Part shown: positions 19,684 through 28,137 of the stretch, one piece after another
How the letters are laid out: every line of letters starts with the position of its first letter
Position numbering within the stretch: the stretch's first letter is position 1
Source of the DNA: Corynebacterium anserum
GTDB lineage: Bacteria > Actinomycetota > Actinomycetes > Mycobacteriales > Mycobacteriaceae
NCBI RefSeq assembly: GCF_014262665.1
Contig: NZ_CP046883.1
Span: 434,001 to 498,000, forward strand
Direction of reading: 5' to 3'
DNA length: 64,000 nucleotides
The notes under the pieces: generated by a model
The model's input: only the letters and a program-made list of their open reading frames with translations
Told to the model about the DNA's origin: nothing
Database searches by the model: none
Translations under genes and position numbers: made by a program

Positions 19684-20364
19684 CTACCCCACGACGCGAC
19701 GAAGCTGAGCGGACAGCCATGGCCTCATTTCACCGTCGATGAGGCGCTCATCTACCCAACCCAGGTCATTGTTAGGCATGAGGCCATACAAACGCTTACC
19801 TGGTCCCATACCCTCACGACCACTTTCCGTGACCATCGTGGATGCGGATTCTAGTTGCCAGGCGCGCTCGGTGAGGGGCTTGCCGTACATGATTTCCACC
19901 ATGCCGTCTGAGTGGGTCAGTGTCATTTCGATGTTGTCGTCATTGTCGATGCTCAGCCATCCAGCCTCGCGCCGATCAGGGGTGTCTACAGGCTTGCCGT
20001 CGTCGTCCATACGCCACGTGCGTGATTCGTAGCGAATGCGATTCTCGCCATCGTGGGTGAAAACAATCTGCTGCCCGAAAGTGAATTCCTCTTCACCGGG
20101 GTGAGCGGCTTGACCCTGACCTCGCCACACACCGATTAATGGCAGGAGGGCTAGGAGACCATCGTGCAGGTTGGGACCCATGCGCAGATTGGCGGTGTCC
20201 TCGGGAATGGGGAGATCATCAAAATCAGGCACGTTTTTATGGCTGGTGGTCTTAGCGGCTTCTTCAGCACGCGCTACGGCCTCATTGGGGTCAACCTTGC
20301 CGGAGTTCGCTGGGTCGATGTTGGGAGTAGCGTACTCTGCAGAGCTTTGGTTGTTGTCAGTCAT
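19684..20364 (-). CDS. Nitrobindin/FABP-like beta-barrel protein
   Basis: 226 residues. After an acidic N-terminal extension of about 70 residues comes the nitrobindin barrel with its signature GVWRGQGQ near residue 80. Nitrobindins bind ferric heme through a C-terminal histidine; here the last segment (LIDGEMRPWLSAQLRRVVG) has none, so heme binding is doubtful and a lipid or other ligand is possible. TACAGT (20372-20377, minus strand) lies 7 nt upstream of ATG, so it is likely leaderless. It converges on the aminotransferase gene. Confidence 0.8.
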   Translation of the reverse strand: MTDNNQSSAEYATPNIDPANSGKVDPNEAVARAEEAAKTTSHKNVPDFDDLPIPEDTANLRMGPNLHDGLLALLPLIGVWRGQGQAAHPGEEEFTFGQQIVFTHDGENRIRYESRTWRMDDDGKPVDTPDRREAGWLSIDNDDNIEMTLTHSDGMVEIMYGKPLTERAWQLESASTMVTESGREGMGPGKRLYGLMPNNDLGWVDERLIDGEMRPWLSAQLRRVVG

Positions 20365-20434
20365 GGCAACTACTGTACAGACGCCGAGTGGAATACCCGT
20401 AGATCAGCCAGGAGTTACTTGACCGTGAGGAGCT

Positions 20435-21271
20435 CTATAGTCCGGGCTTTTCTTCCTTGCTGAGCGGGCGGCTATACGGTGCGAGGTCTTCGATGCTCAC
20501 CGAGGTGTAGTATTGCTCGGATTCGATGAACACTCCTCCACCGGCTACATAGACGCGGACCGGTTTTCCCCGCATAGGAAGATCCTCAGAGGGGATGTCC
20601 ATAGAAAAAGTCTTGAGGAGATCCGCGCGAACATTGTGGGAGAGTTTATCGCCATCGACAACCTTCGCGCCGGAACCCTTCGAGTTTGGTCCTTTGATGA
20701 CGTCGACTGCTGAGATATGCACCGACCCCTGTTTGATACGGAGCTGCATTTCGATTGCAGCGGGCTGGGAGTAACCGTCCGGGGTTCCTTCGAAGATGGC
20801 TTCGGATTCCCAACCCCCGCGAGGAGAAATATCGTCCTTATTCTGAATAAGAAGGTCGCTGACGTTCATCTTCTTACCGAGGGAAACGCCGTCTAGCTGT
20901 ATGCGGTAGAAAACCTTTCGGGCGGGAGCGTCGTGAATGTTTCCGGTGAAAACGTCGTCCCTACTCACAGTGACGTATTGCGCTGAGGAGGTGACGCTTG
21001 TGAGCCCCCAGCCAGGAACGTCGACATCGCGGGCTCCCACGGTGATGGTCTGGATCTCGTGGGTGAAGGCAGCGGCCGTATAGGGCAGACCAGTGACCTC
21101 GACGGACGGCGGAGTGGCGAGGTTGCTCCCCTCGTACAGGGTATTTGAGATTCGGCGTTCCGTCCGAGCAGCCACGAGGCTGTCGGCTAAAACCAGAATC
21201 AGGAAGGTGACAACCAGGCCAATCGTGATGCGAATGAGGGTGCGTTGCCACGGTTTGGAAGTGCTCATCAT
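20435..21271 (-). CDS. lmeA: DUF2993 family protein, LmeA-like
   Basis: About 278 residues starting at MMSTSKPWQ (a second ATG three bases on is equally possible). One N-terminal membrane helix (about IRITIGLVVTFLILVLA) anchors a periplasmic DUF2993 domain. In mycobacteria LmeA sits beside glnR, as here, and is needed for lipomannan elongation. The match of fold and neighbourhood supports the same role, but that is by homology only. The gene is divergent from the GlnR-like regulator. Confidence 0.75.
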   Translation of the reverse strand: MMSTSKPWQRTLIRITIGLVVTFLILVLADSLVAARTERRISNTLYEGSNLATPPSVEVTGLPYTAAAFTHEIQTITVGARDVDVPGWGLTSVTSSAQYVTVSRDDVFTGNIHDAPARKVFYRIQLDGVSLGKKMNVSDLLIQNKDDISPRGGWESEAIFEGTPDGYSQPAAIEMQLRIKQGSVHISAVDVIKGPNSKGSGAKVVDGDKLSHNVRADLLKTFSMDIPSEDLPMRGKPVRVYVAGGGVFIESEQYYTSVSIEDLAPYSRPLSKEEKPGL

Positions 21272-21381
21272 CCCTATATTTACCTTAGTTCCACAGGCCA
21301 TTAGGTATTGTGGTCAGTACACATGTGGTGCACAGCGTTTATGCCACGTGTCTTAACTACTTGGAGAAAGCAGGATCCGTC

Positions 21382-22065
21382 GTGAAAGTAGCAGTTGTTT
21401 CTCGCGCTACTGATATCTCCGACGTGCTGCCCACCCTGCCTCTGTTGAACCATGAGATCCAGCTCTTGAAGGCTGAAACCAATTCCATCCGTTTGCTGGC
21501 GGATTGCAACGTGGTGATCATCGATGTCACGGGTAATGATCTGCTGGCTGCGCGTGATTTTTGCCGTACGGTATCTGCTTCTCATCCGGATTTGCCGGTT
21601 GTGGCTGCTATCGCGGAGTCGTCTCTTATCGCACTGGATGGTTCGTGGGCGGTAGATGATTTTATGCTGCCAACGTCCACGCCCGTGGAGATTGATGCAC
21701 GGCTTCGTCTTCTGTTGATGCGTCGGCCGGTGCCGGTAGAGCAGGCCGACGACTCTCACGTGGCCGCAATTGGTGGACTCGTCGTGGACGATATCACCTA
21801 TGTTGCTCGCGTGGATGGCAAGCCTTTGGATCTTACGTACAAGGAATTCGAGCTGCTGCACTTCCTGGTGAAGAATGCCGGCCGGGTGTTTTCTCGTGAG
21901 CAGTTGTTGCAGGATGTGTGGGGCTACGATTATTTCGGCGGAGCGCGGACGGTCGATGTTCATGTTCGTCGTCTCCGCGCCAAGCTGGGGCGCGACTATG
22001 AGGGTGTGATCGCAACTGTGCGTAATGTGGGGTACAAGGCCATAGACCCCGAGGAAATGGATTGA
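21382..22065 (+). CDS. GlnR-like OmpR-family winged-helix regulator
   Basis: 227 residues from GTG 21382 (V-KVAVVSRATDI), with GGAGAAAGCAGG upstream. An N-terminal receiver-like domain (about 1-115) is followed by a winged-helix domain (about 140-220) with DLTYKEFELLHFLVKNAGRVFSREQLLQDVWG and the VRRLRAKLG recognition region. This layout and the following mshD match actinobacterial glnR. GlnR controls nitrogen genes in streptomycetes and mycobacteria; corynebacteria are generally described as using AmtR, so its target here is open. The gap to mshD is 3 bp, indicating co-transcription. Confidence 0.8.
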   Translation: MKVAVVSRATDISDVLPTLPLLNHEIQLLKAETNSIRLLADCNVVIIDVTGNDLLAARDFCRTVSASHPDLPVVAAIAESSLIALDGSWAVDDFMLPTSTPVEIDARLRLLLMRRPVPVEQADDSHVAAIGGLVVDDITYVARVDGKPLDLTYKEFELLHFLVKNAGRVFSREQLLQDVWGYDYFGGARTVDVHVRRLRAKLGRDYEGVIATVRNVGYKAIDPEEMD

Positions 22066-22068
22066 CCC

Positions 22069-23082
22069 ATGACGAACGCCATGATTTTCACGCCATTCGA
22101 GGATCTCCATGCGCATCCTGCCGTGGTGGAGAAAGTCATGGGGCTCCTCGCTGAAGTGCGCGACTACGATGACGTGGCCGCGCTAGGGGAGGCCTTTGTG
22201 CGAGGAATTGAAGAGGATCACGATTATCGTCACGTGATTGCTTCGGAGGGGGAGATCGATTCCGGTGAGGTGGTCGGAATCATTGCTCTGGATACTAATC
22301 GTACGCTGGAGCTCGCTGTTTCTCCTTCTCGACGCCACCATGGAATCGGCCGGGCGCTTTTTGAAGAAATCGCTCGCGCCTTCGACCTGGAGGGTGCGGT
22401 CGATGTGTGGGCTCATGGGGATTCCCCCTCTGCTCAGAAATTAGTAGAGGTGATGGGCGGTCGGCGTACTCGCGAATTACTGAAAATGGCCGTGAAATGC
22501 GCTCCGGGGTCGGGCCATAGCGAGCACTTCCTGAAAGAAGAGGCTCATGCTTGGCGTGAGGTGGAGGATCAGGACATCGAGGTGCTCACCTATCCACAAG
22601 CTGTAGAGAAATACGGCGAGGAGTTCGTGGATGAAGAGTGGGTTCGTGTGAATAACGAGGCGTTTGCTTGGCATCCGGAGCAGGGGGGATGGGATATCGA
22701 GCGCTTAGTGAGTGCTCGCGATACCAGCTGGTACAGGCCTGACGGGGTGTGGATGCTATGGACTACGGATGAGATCAATGGTGAATCTCGGTGCATGGGG
22801 GTGCATTGGACGAAGCTTCCGCTTGAGGAACGTGAGAAGCCCTCGGGGGAGAGAACCGGTGAGGTATACGTGGTGTGCTTGGCGAACGAGGCGAGGGGTA
22901 AAGGGCTGGGCGGGCCAATGACCCTGATTGGTATGGGTTCCCTGCTTCATGAAGGGGTGGGAGTTATTGAGCTTTACGTCGAGGGGGACAATGCTCCAGC
23001 GGTAGCTACCTATCGTCGACTTGGTTTTGAGGTGGTGCACACAGACGTGGTTTATCGCGGATTGCTTGCACCACACAAATGA
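22069..23082 (+). CDS. mshD: Mycothiol synthase
   Basis: 337 residues with two GNAT domains (about 1-140 and 165-330). It acetylates Cys-GlcN-Ins to mycothiol, the main low-molecular-weight thiol of actinobacteria. Acetyl-CoA loops are seen in VSPSRRHHGIGRALFEEI and LANEARGKGLGGPMTLIG. The C-terminal ELYVEGDNAPAVATYRRLGF is typical. It is coupled to the GlnR-like gene by a 3-bp gap. Confidence 0.93.
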   Translation: MTNAMIFTPFEDLHAHPAVVEKVMGLLAEVRDYDDVAALGEAFVRGIEEDHDYRHVIASEGEIDSGEVVGIIALDTNRTLELAVSPSRRHHGIGRALFEEIARAFDLEGAVDVWAHGDSPSAQKLVEVMGGRRTRELLKMAVKCAPGSGHSEHFLKEEAHAWREVEDQDIEVLTYPQAVEKYGEEFVDEEWVRVNNEAFAWHPEQGGWDIERLVSARDTSWYRPDGVWMLWTTDEINGESRCMGVHWTKLPLEEREKPSGERTGEVYVVCLANEARGKGLGGPMTLIGMGSLLHEGVGVIELYVEGDNAPAVATYRRLGFEVVHTDVVYRGLLAPHK

Positions 23083-23144
23083 GTGTTGGGTGAGATGAGA
23101 CGGGTGAACGAAGAGTTAATTGAGGTCGGGTTTTAGGTTAAAAG

Positions 23145-23178
23145 GGGGGATTTTTCCCCTTCGGGGGTAGGGGATAAT
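23145..23178 (+). promoter_or_regulatory. Alternative G/C hairpins and -10-like box before pstS
   Basis: Three runs compete: GGGGGG (23145-23150), CCCC (23156-23159) and GGGG (23164-23167). CCCC can pair with the first run or form CCCC-TTCG-GGGG, an extra-stable UUCG tetraloop. A GATAAT sequence follows at 23173-23178. It may end mshD transcription or control pstS. I do not see a convincing PhoR box. Confidence 0.35.
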
Positions 23179-23366
23179 GTCTGTGAATATGAAATTTTTT
23201 GGGGGTTCTGAACTGCGAGGTACCGGGCGTTAATGCCTCGTTCATTTTCCGGGTGCTTTCCGTCAACCCGCAACGCATAAGTTTCTAGGCGATGCACGGA
23301 AACATCGTGCCTTTCTGATCTACACACCACGTCTGAGGACGTTGACTTTTCCCTGGAGGAAACCTC

Positions 23367-24473
23367 GTGAAGTCCAACATGAAGCACATCGGCGCAGCTG
23401 CCGGTGTACTGTTTGCCAGTTCGCTGGTATTGACTGCCTGCTCTAATGCTGACAATGCTGCCGGTGGAGGCAAAGGTGATTCGACATCTAACTACGATAT
23501 GGCTGACGTCACCGGCGAACTGACCGGTGAGGGTGCATCCTCGCAGCAGAATGCTATGGAAAATGTCTTTGCACCAGCCTTCTCCGCAGCGGGTTCTTCC
23601 CTGGCTTACAACTCCACTGGTTCCGGTTCCGGACAGACCCAGTTTGTCGCCGGCCAGGTGGACTTCGCTGGTTCGGATTCCCCTCTCAAGGACGACCAGA
23701 TTGCAGCTGCACAGAAGCGCTGTGATGACCATCCTGCATGGCATTTGCCAATGGTCATTGGTCCGGTAGCTATTGCATACAACCTCGATGGCGTGGATTC
23801 GCTGAACCTTGATACCAAGACCATTGCCAAGATTTTCAAGGGTGAGATTAAAAAGTGGAACGATAAGGCCATTGCCGCACAAAATAAGGGCGTCGAGCTG
23901 CCGGACCAGGATATTTCTGTGGTGTATCGTTCCGATGAATCTGGTACGTCCGATAACTTCCAAAAGTTCCTCAGTGCTTCCTCCGGTGAGTGGAATTCAG
24001 AAGGTAAGGCCTTCCCATCGAAAGTCGGTTCGGGAGCGAATGGTTCCACTGGAGTCGCAGACCAGGTTGCAGCCACCCCTGGAGCTATCACTTACGTGGA
24101 GTCCGGCTTCGCGAAGGAACGCAAGGAGCTGGGTATCGCCAACATTGACTTCGGTTCCGGCCCCGTGGAACTATCCAAAGAAACCGTGAACAACGCTCTA
24201 TCCGCGGCACAGTTCTCTGGCAAAGGCAACGACCTCATCGTCGATTCCAAGGCTCTGTACTCCGAAAAAGGTAAGAACCAGTACCCATTGGTGCTCACTA
24301 CCTATGAAATCGTATGTTCTGCTGGTTATGACCAAGAGACTGCTGGGTTAGTTAAGAACTTCCTCTACACGATTTTGGATAATCAGAACCAGTCCCTTGA
24401 AGATGCTGGTTACATTCCAGTCGATGGCCAGTTCAAGTCCAAGCTAGAGCACGCTGTTAAAGCTCTTTCCTAA
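23367..24473 (+). CDS. pstS: Phosphate-binding lipoprotein PstS
   Basis: 368 residues starting at GTG 23367 behind CTGGAGGAAACC. The signal ends in the lipobox LTAC with Cys25, so the protein is lipid-anchored outside the membrane. Phosphate-binding loops are visible in GEGASSQQNAM, FAGSDSPLKDDQ and YRSDESGTSDNF. It hands phosphate to PstCA. The SD can pair with the CCTC next to the GTG (GAGG-AAA-CCTC). First gene of pstSCAB, which is expected to be induced by phosphate starvation. Confidence 0.97.
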   Translation: MKSNMKHIGAAAGVLFASSLVLTACSNADNAAGGGKGDSTSNYDMADVTGELTGEGASSQQNAMENVFAPAFSAAGSSLAYNSTGSGSGQTQFVAGQVDFAGSDSPLKDDQIAAAQKRCDDHPAWHLPMVIGPVAIAYNLDGVDSLNLDTKTIAKIFKGEIKKWNDKAIAAQNKGVELPDQDISVVYRSDESGTSDNFQKFLSASSGEWNSEGKAFPSKVGSGANGSTGVADQVAATPGAITYVESGFAKERKELGIANIDFGSGPVELSKETVNNALSAAQFSGKGNDLIVDSKALYSEKGKNQYPLVLTTYEIVCSAGYDQETAGLVKNFLYTILDNQNQSLEDAGYIPVDGQFKSKLEHAVKALS

Positions 24474-24484
24474 GGGTTCATTCC

Positions 24485-25567
24485 ATGTCAACAGCCAATA
24501 ACACTGAGCTGGTTCGTGAGCGTAGCGTCGAGGTTGAAGACAAGCCCGACCTACAGGCCGGGGGAACATCAACGACGCATCGGCCGCCTGCATTGGGCGG
24601 TGGCAAAACACAAGGCCGTAGGGTGAGACGGCCAGGCAATGTGATCTTCGAATCTTTGGCTAAAGGTTCGGCTATCCTCATCACCGTCATTATCGCGCTG
24701 ATTGCCTTGTTCTTGTTGGTGCGAGCCGTGCCGGCGATGAATACATTGCAGGATGGCTTCCTCAGCTTCTTCACCTATGCGGAGCGCTGGAACACCAATC
24801 ACGCCACCAATGGCGGCAAGATGCAGTTCGGTATTCCGAATCTCTTCTTCACAACCGTTTTGGTATCGCTTCTTGCCCTGCTGCTCGCTATGCCGGTCGC
24901 GTTAGGAGTGGCGATCTTCCTGTCTAACTACTGTCCGAAGCGTCTAGTGAAACCGTTAGGTTTCATGGTGGATTTGCTGGCAGCGGTGCCGTCGATTGTT
25001 TTCGGCATCTGGGGTATCCAGGTTCTCGGACCGGCGATCGGTCCCTTCCTACAATGGCTATCCAGTTGGGCGGGCGGAATTTTCCTCTTCAATTTTGAAC
25101 AGGGGACTTCCCCTGCATTTTCGACGGCTCGCAATATCTTCACTGGTGGAGTGGTGCTGGCTATCATGATCCTTCCCGTTATCGCGGCCACTACTCGTGA
25201 GGTATTCGTCCAAACCCCTCAAGGACAGATAGAGGCAGCCCTTGCGTTGGGAGCCACCCGCTGGGAAGTTGTTCGTATGACCGTGCTTCCTTTCGGCATG
25301 TCCGGCTTTGTCTCTGGCAGCATGTTGGGACTCGGACGTGCGCTTGGAGAGACGATGGCTCTGTACATGGTCATTGCTTCTTCTCCGGGGTTCCGCGGTT
25401 CCCTCATGGATGGCGGTACCACCTTTGCTACTGCGATCGCGAATGCAGCACCAGAATTCAATGACGATCTCAAAGCTGGCGCGTATATTGCAGCAGGTTT
25501 GGTGCTCTTCGTCCTGACTTTCGTGGTGAATGCTGCAGCTCGTTCTGCTATCACCAAGAAGAGTTAA
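24485..25567 (+). CDS. pstC: Phosphate ABC transporter permease PstC
   Basis: 360 residues. A cytoplasmic N-terminus of about 50 residues precedes six predicted membrane helices. The cytoplasmic EAA loop that docks PstB reads EAALALGATRWEVVRMTVLP. It lies 11 bp after pstS and 13 bp before pstA. Confidence 0.96.
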   Translation: MSTANNTELVRERSVEVEDKPDLQAGGTSTTHRPPALGGGKTQGRRVRRPGNVIFESLAKGSAILITVIIALIALFLLVRAVPAMNTLQDGFLSFFTYAERWNTNHATNGGKMQFGIPNLFFTTVLVSLLALLLAMPVALGVAIFLSNYCPKRLVKPLGFMVDLLAAVPSIVFGIWGIQVLGPAIGPFLQWLSSWAGGIFLFNFEQGTSPAFSTARNIFTGGVVLAIMILPVIAATTREVFVQTPQGQIEAALALGATRWEVVRMTVLPFGMSGFVSGSMLGLGRALGETMALYMVIASSPGFRGSLMDGGTTFATAIANAAPEFNDDLKAGAYIAAGLVLFVLTFVVNAAARSAITKKS

Positions 25568-25580
25568 GGGGACAACCGAC

Positions 25581-26519
25581 ATGACTAATGCTGTCACGCA
25601 AGAAGATATGACTAATGCTGTAGCGCACAAAGACCAGCAGACGGACTCTCTGTTTACGACGATTTCCTCTTCACGCAAGTACAAGGATAAGGCTGCTCAC
25701 GGCATTATCTACCTGGCGATGGCTGTCGCGGTAGCGCCACTGCTGTGGGTGCTGGTCACCGTAGTGATCAATGGGATCCCAAGCCTGTTGTCTGTACATT
25801 GGTGGGCTTTCGATATGGCGGGGCAGGCTAACAATGCCCCTGGTGGTGGCATTGTCCATGCCATCATTGGCACACTCGTGCAGGTATTGGTGACTTCGTT
25901 GATTTCTGTGCCAATCGGTGTGCTAACCGGGATCTATTTGGTGGAGTATGCTCGTGGAGGTTTCCTTGCCCGTATCACCACTTTTATGGTGGATATTCTC
26001 ACGGGCGTTCCTTCTATCGTTGCTGCATTGTTCGTGTATGCCATGTGGATCACCATGTTCGGCTTCGACCGTTCTGGATTCGCAGTGTCTATCGCTCTGG
26101 TTTTGCTGATGGTTCCAATTATCGTTCGCAATACGGAGGAGATGCTGCGCATCGTTCCTATGGATTTGCGCGAAGCGTCGTATGCGCTGGGAGTGCCGAA
26201 ATGGAAGACCATCTTGAAAATCGTGTTGCCCACCGCCTTATCTGGCATTGTGACGGGCGTGATGCTTGCCGTTGCCCGTGTGATGGGGGAGTCCGCTCCT
26301 GTGTTGATCCTGGTGGGGTCCACTTCAGCGATCAACTGGAACGTCTTCGATGGCAATCAAAATTCCCTGCCACTATTCATGCTGCAGATGTACCGCGCGG
26401 GTAGCAATCCGTTCGTGCTTGAGCGTATGTGGGGAGCGGCTTTGACCCTTGTGTTTTTGGTGGCTGCCTTGATGTTGGGAGCACGTTTTATTTCCAAGCG
26501 CTTCTCAGCCAAGGTCTAG
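25581..26519 (+). CDS. pstA: Phosphate ABC transporter permease PstA
   Basis: 312 residues from ATG 25581, behind AAGGGGAC. Six membrane helices and the EAA loop [25 protein letters not shown] segment identify PstA. The first 18 codons are a 27-bp tandem duplication (25581-25607 and 25608-25634): MTNAVTQED then MTNAVAHKD, so the second ATG is a possible alternative start. The repeat lies ahead of the first membrane helix and should not affect transport. Confidence 0.95.
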   Translation: MTNAVTQEDMTNAVAHKDQQTDSLFTTISSSRKYKDKAAHGIIYLAMAVAVAPLLWVLVTVVINGIPSLLSVHWWAFDMAGQANNAPGGGIVHAIIGTLVQVLVTSLISVPIGVLTGIYLVEYARGGFLARITTFMVDILTGVPSIVAALFVYAMWITMFGFDRSGFAVSIALVLLMVPIIVRNTEEMLRIVPMDLREASYALGVPKWKTILKIVLPTALSGIVTGVMLAVARVMGESAPVLILVGSTSAINWNVFDGNQNSLPLFMLQMYRAGSNPFVLERMWGAALTLVFLVAALMLGARFISKRFSAKV

Positions 26520-26526
26520 TAACCCG

Positions 26527-26610
26527 CCATTCTTTGGCTCCATCGGCATCCCTTTGCCACCATCGCTATTCTATGCCGCCATCGGCATCCCTTTTACTGA
26601 CCATCGACAT
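26527..26610 (+). repeat. Iterated CCATCG motif between pstA and pstB
   Basis: CCATCG recurs at 26540, 26560, 26579 and 26601, a period of about 20 bp. Copies at 26540 and 26579 share the longer CCATCGGCATCCCTTT; the others are degenerate. The array fills most of the pstA-pstB gap. Confidence 0.75.
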
Positions 26611-26637
26611 CACCTCAACAAGGAAGAAAGAAAACTC

Positions 26638-27414
26638 ATGGCTAAGCGCCTTGATCTCAACAACGTCGATATCTACTACGGTGATTTCCAGGCCGTACAG
26701 GACGTTAACCTGCGGATACCTCCGAAAGCGGTGACTGCATTTATCGGGCCATCTGGGTGTGGAAAATCTACAGTTCTACGCACTTTAAACCGGATGCACG
26801 AGGTTGTCCCCGGTGCTCGTGTGGAGGGAGAAATCCTTCTGGACGGTGAAAATATCTACGGCTCAAAGATCGATCCCGTTGCGGTGCGAAACACCATTGG
26901 CATGGTGTTTCAAAAAGCTAACCCGTTTCCCACCATGTCTATTGAAGAAAATGTCGTTGCTGGTTTGAAGCTGGCCGGAGAGAAGAACAAGAAAAAACTG
27001 CGGACTGTTGCTGAGAAAGCGCTTCGTGGCGCAAACCTGTGGGAGGAAGTGAAGGATCGCCTGGATAGGCCGGGTGGAGGTTTGTCAGGCGGTCAGCAGC
27101 AGCGTCTTTGCATCGCTCGAGCTATCGCAATGGAACCCGAGGTGCTGCTCATGGACGAACCATGTTCAGCATTAGATCCTATTTCCACTCTCGCGGTGGA
27201 AGACCTCATCCATGAGCTCAAGGAAAAGTTCACCATCGTCATCGTGACGCACAACATGCAGCAAGCGGCACGCGTATCTGATCAGACTGCTTTCTTCTCT
27301 TTGGAGGCTACGGGTCGGCCTGGCCAGTTGGTCGAGGTCGGCCCAACCGCCAAGATTTTTGAGAATCCAGATAAGAAGGAAACCGAGGACTATATCTCGG
27401 GGCGCTTTGGCTAG
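26638..27414 (+). CDS. pstB: Phosphate ABC transporter ATP-binding protein PstB
   Basis: 258 residues from ATG 26638, behind AAGGAAGAAAG. Walker [13 protein letters not shown] signature LSGGQQQRL, Walker B VLLMDEP and the switch histidine in IVTHNMQQ are intact. It powers PstCA. The 118-bp gap to pstA is longer than the other pst gaps and holds the CCATCG array. The stop codon lies inside a 31-bp duplication. Confidence 0.97.
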   Translation: MAKRLDLNNVDIYYGDFQAVQDVNLRIPPKAVTAFIGPSGCGKSTVLRTLNRMHEVVPGARVEGEILLDGENIYGSKIDPVAVRNTIGMVFQKANPFPTMSIEENVVAGLKLAGEKNKKKLRTVAEKALRGANLWEEVKDRLDRPGGGLSGGQQQRLCIARAIAMEPEVLLMDEPCSALDPISTLAVEDLIHELKEKFTIVIVTHNMQQAARVSDQTAFFSLEATGRPGQLVEVGPTAKIFENPDKKETEDYISGRFG

Positions 27415-27479
27415 TCGTCTCTCAGGTGGGCATTGTTTTGGCTAGTTGTCTCTCAGGTGGGCATTGTTTTGGCTAGTCG
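27409..27479 (+). repeat. 31-bp tandem duplication spanning the pstB stop
   Basis: Units start at GGCTAG at 27409, 27440 and 27471. The first two are full 31-bp copies differing at one base; the third is partial (GGCTAGTCG). The pstB stop TAG is in the first copy, so the others are downstream echoes. Confidence 0.95.
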
Positions 27480-27606
27480 CGCCTGATTGTGACATCGACG
27501 GCTTGTGTGTTGGGTCCGGGTTTTACATGGACACTGACAGAAACCTGCCTAGACTGGGAGATGATATTGGTCATTGAACTTTTTGCATCTCGGGGTGATT
27601 CGCCAC

Positions 27607-28137
27607 ATGTCTGCTCAGCCACTGCACATTGTCGTTATGGGAGTTAGCGGGAGTGGTAAGACTACGCTGGCGCGGCGCATTGCGGAGCAGACGGGGCGTC
27701 CCCTACTAGAGGCTGATGACCTACATCCGGAAGAGAGCATGGTGATCCTTCACGATGGCACAATGCCGGACGCAGAAGCCCGCATGGAATGGCTCGGTTC
27801 TGTGCGAGATTGGATGACTGCGCGGGCGCGGGAGGGAAAGTCCACTGTTGTGGCCTGTACCGCGTTGAAAAGGGTGCATCGTGAACGCCTCAATGAGGCG
27901 GAGGGAATAGTATTTTACGTGCACCTTTATGGTACGGAGGATGTGTTGGCGGATCGTATGGCTCGACGCATCGGTGAAGACATGCCACGAGAATTGTTGG
28001 ATGCACAACTGTCGATGCTAGAGACTCTCAACCCAGACGAACGTGGCCTTCAACTGGATGTGTCCCGTACTCCGGAGCAATTAGCAGATGACGCCATGTC
28101 CGCCGCGAATTTCGCGGCGAAAGCTTATCAGTGCTAG
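27607..28137 (+). CDS. gntK: Gluconate kinase (gluconokinase)
   Basis: 176 residues from ATG 27607 (MSAQPLHIVVMGVSGSGKTT). Walker A is GVSGSGKTT, and the conserved EADDLHP segment that binds gluconate follows. It phosphorylates gluconate for the pentose phosphate pathway. GTG 27595 is an alternative start. Its last four bases overlap the phoU end on the opposite strand. Location between pstB and phoU is unexpected. Confidence 0.87.
   Translation: MSAQPLHIVVMGVSGSGKTTLARRIAEQTGRPLLEADDLHPEESMVILHDGTMPDAEARMEWLGSVRDWMTARAREGKSTVVACTALKRVHRERLNEAEGIVFYVHLYGTEDVLADRMARRIGEDMPRELLDAQLSMLETLNPDERGLQLDVSRTPEQLADDAMSAANFAAKAYQC

Noticed and set aside
21301..22116. A 271-codon frame opposite the GlnR-like gene
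   Set aside because: It overlaps the whole regulator gene in antisense and has no recognisable domain or ribosome site.
23083..23366. A PhoR-binding box upstream of pstS
   Set aside because: Expected from the biology, but no convincing pair of direct repeats could be identified by eye.
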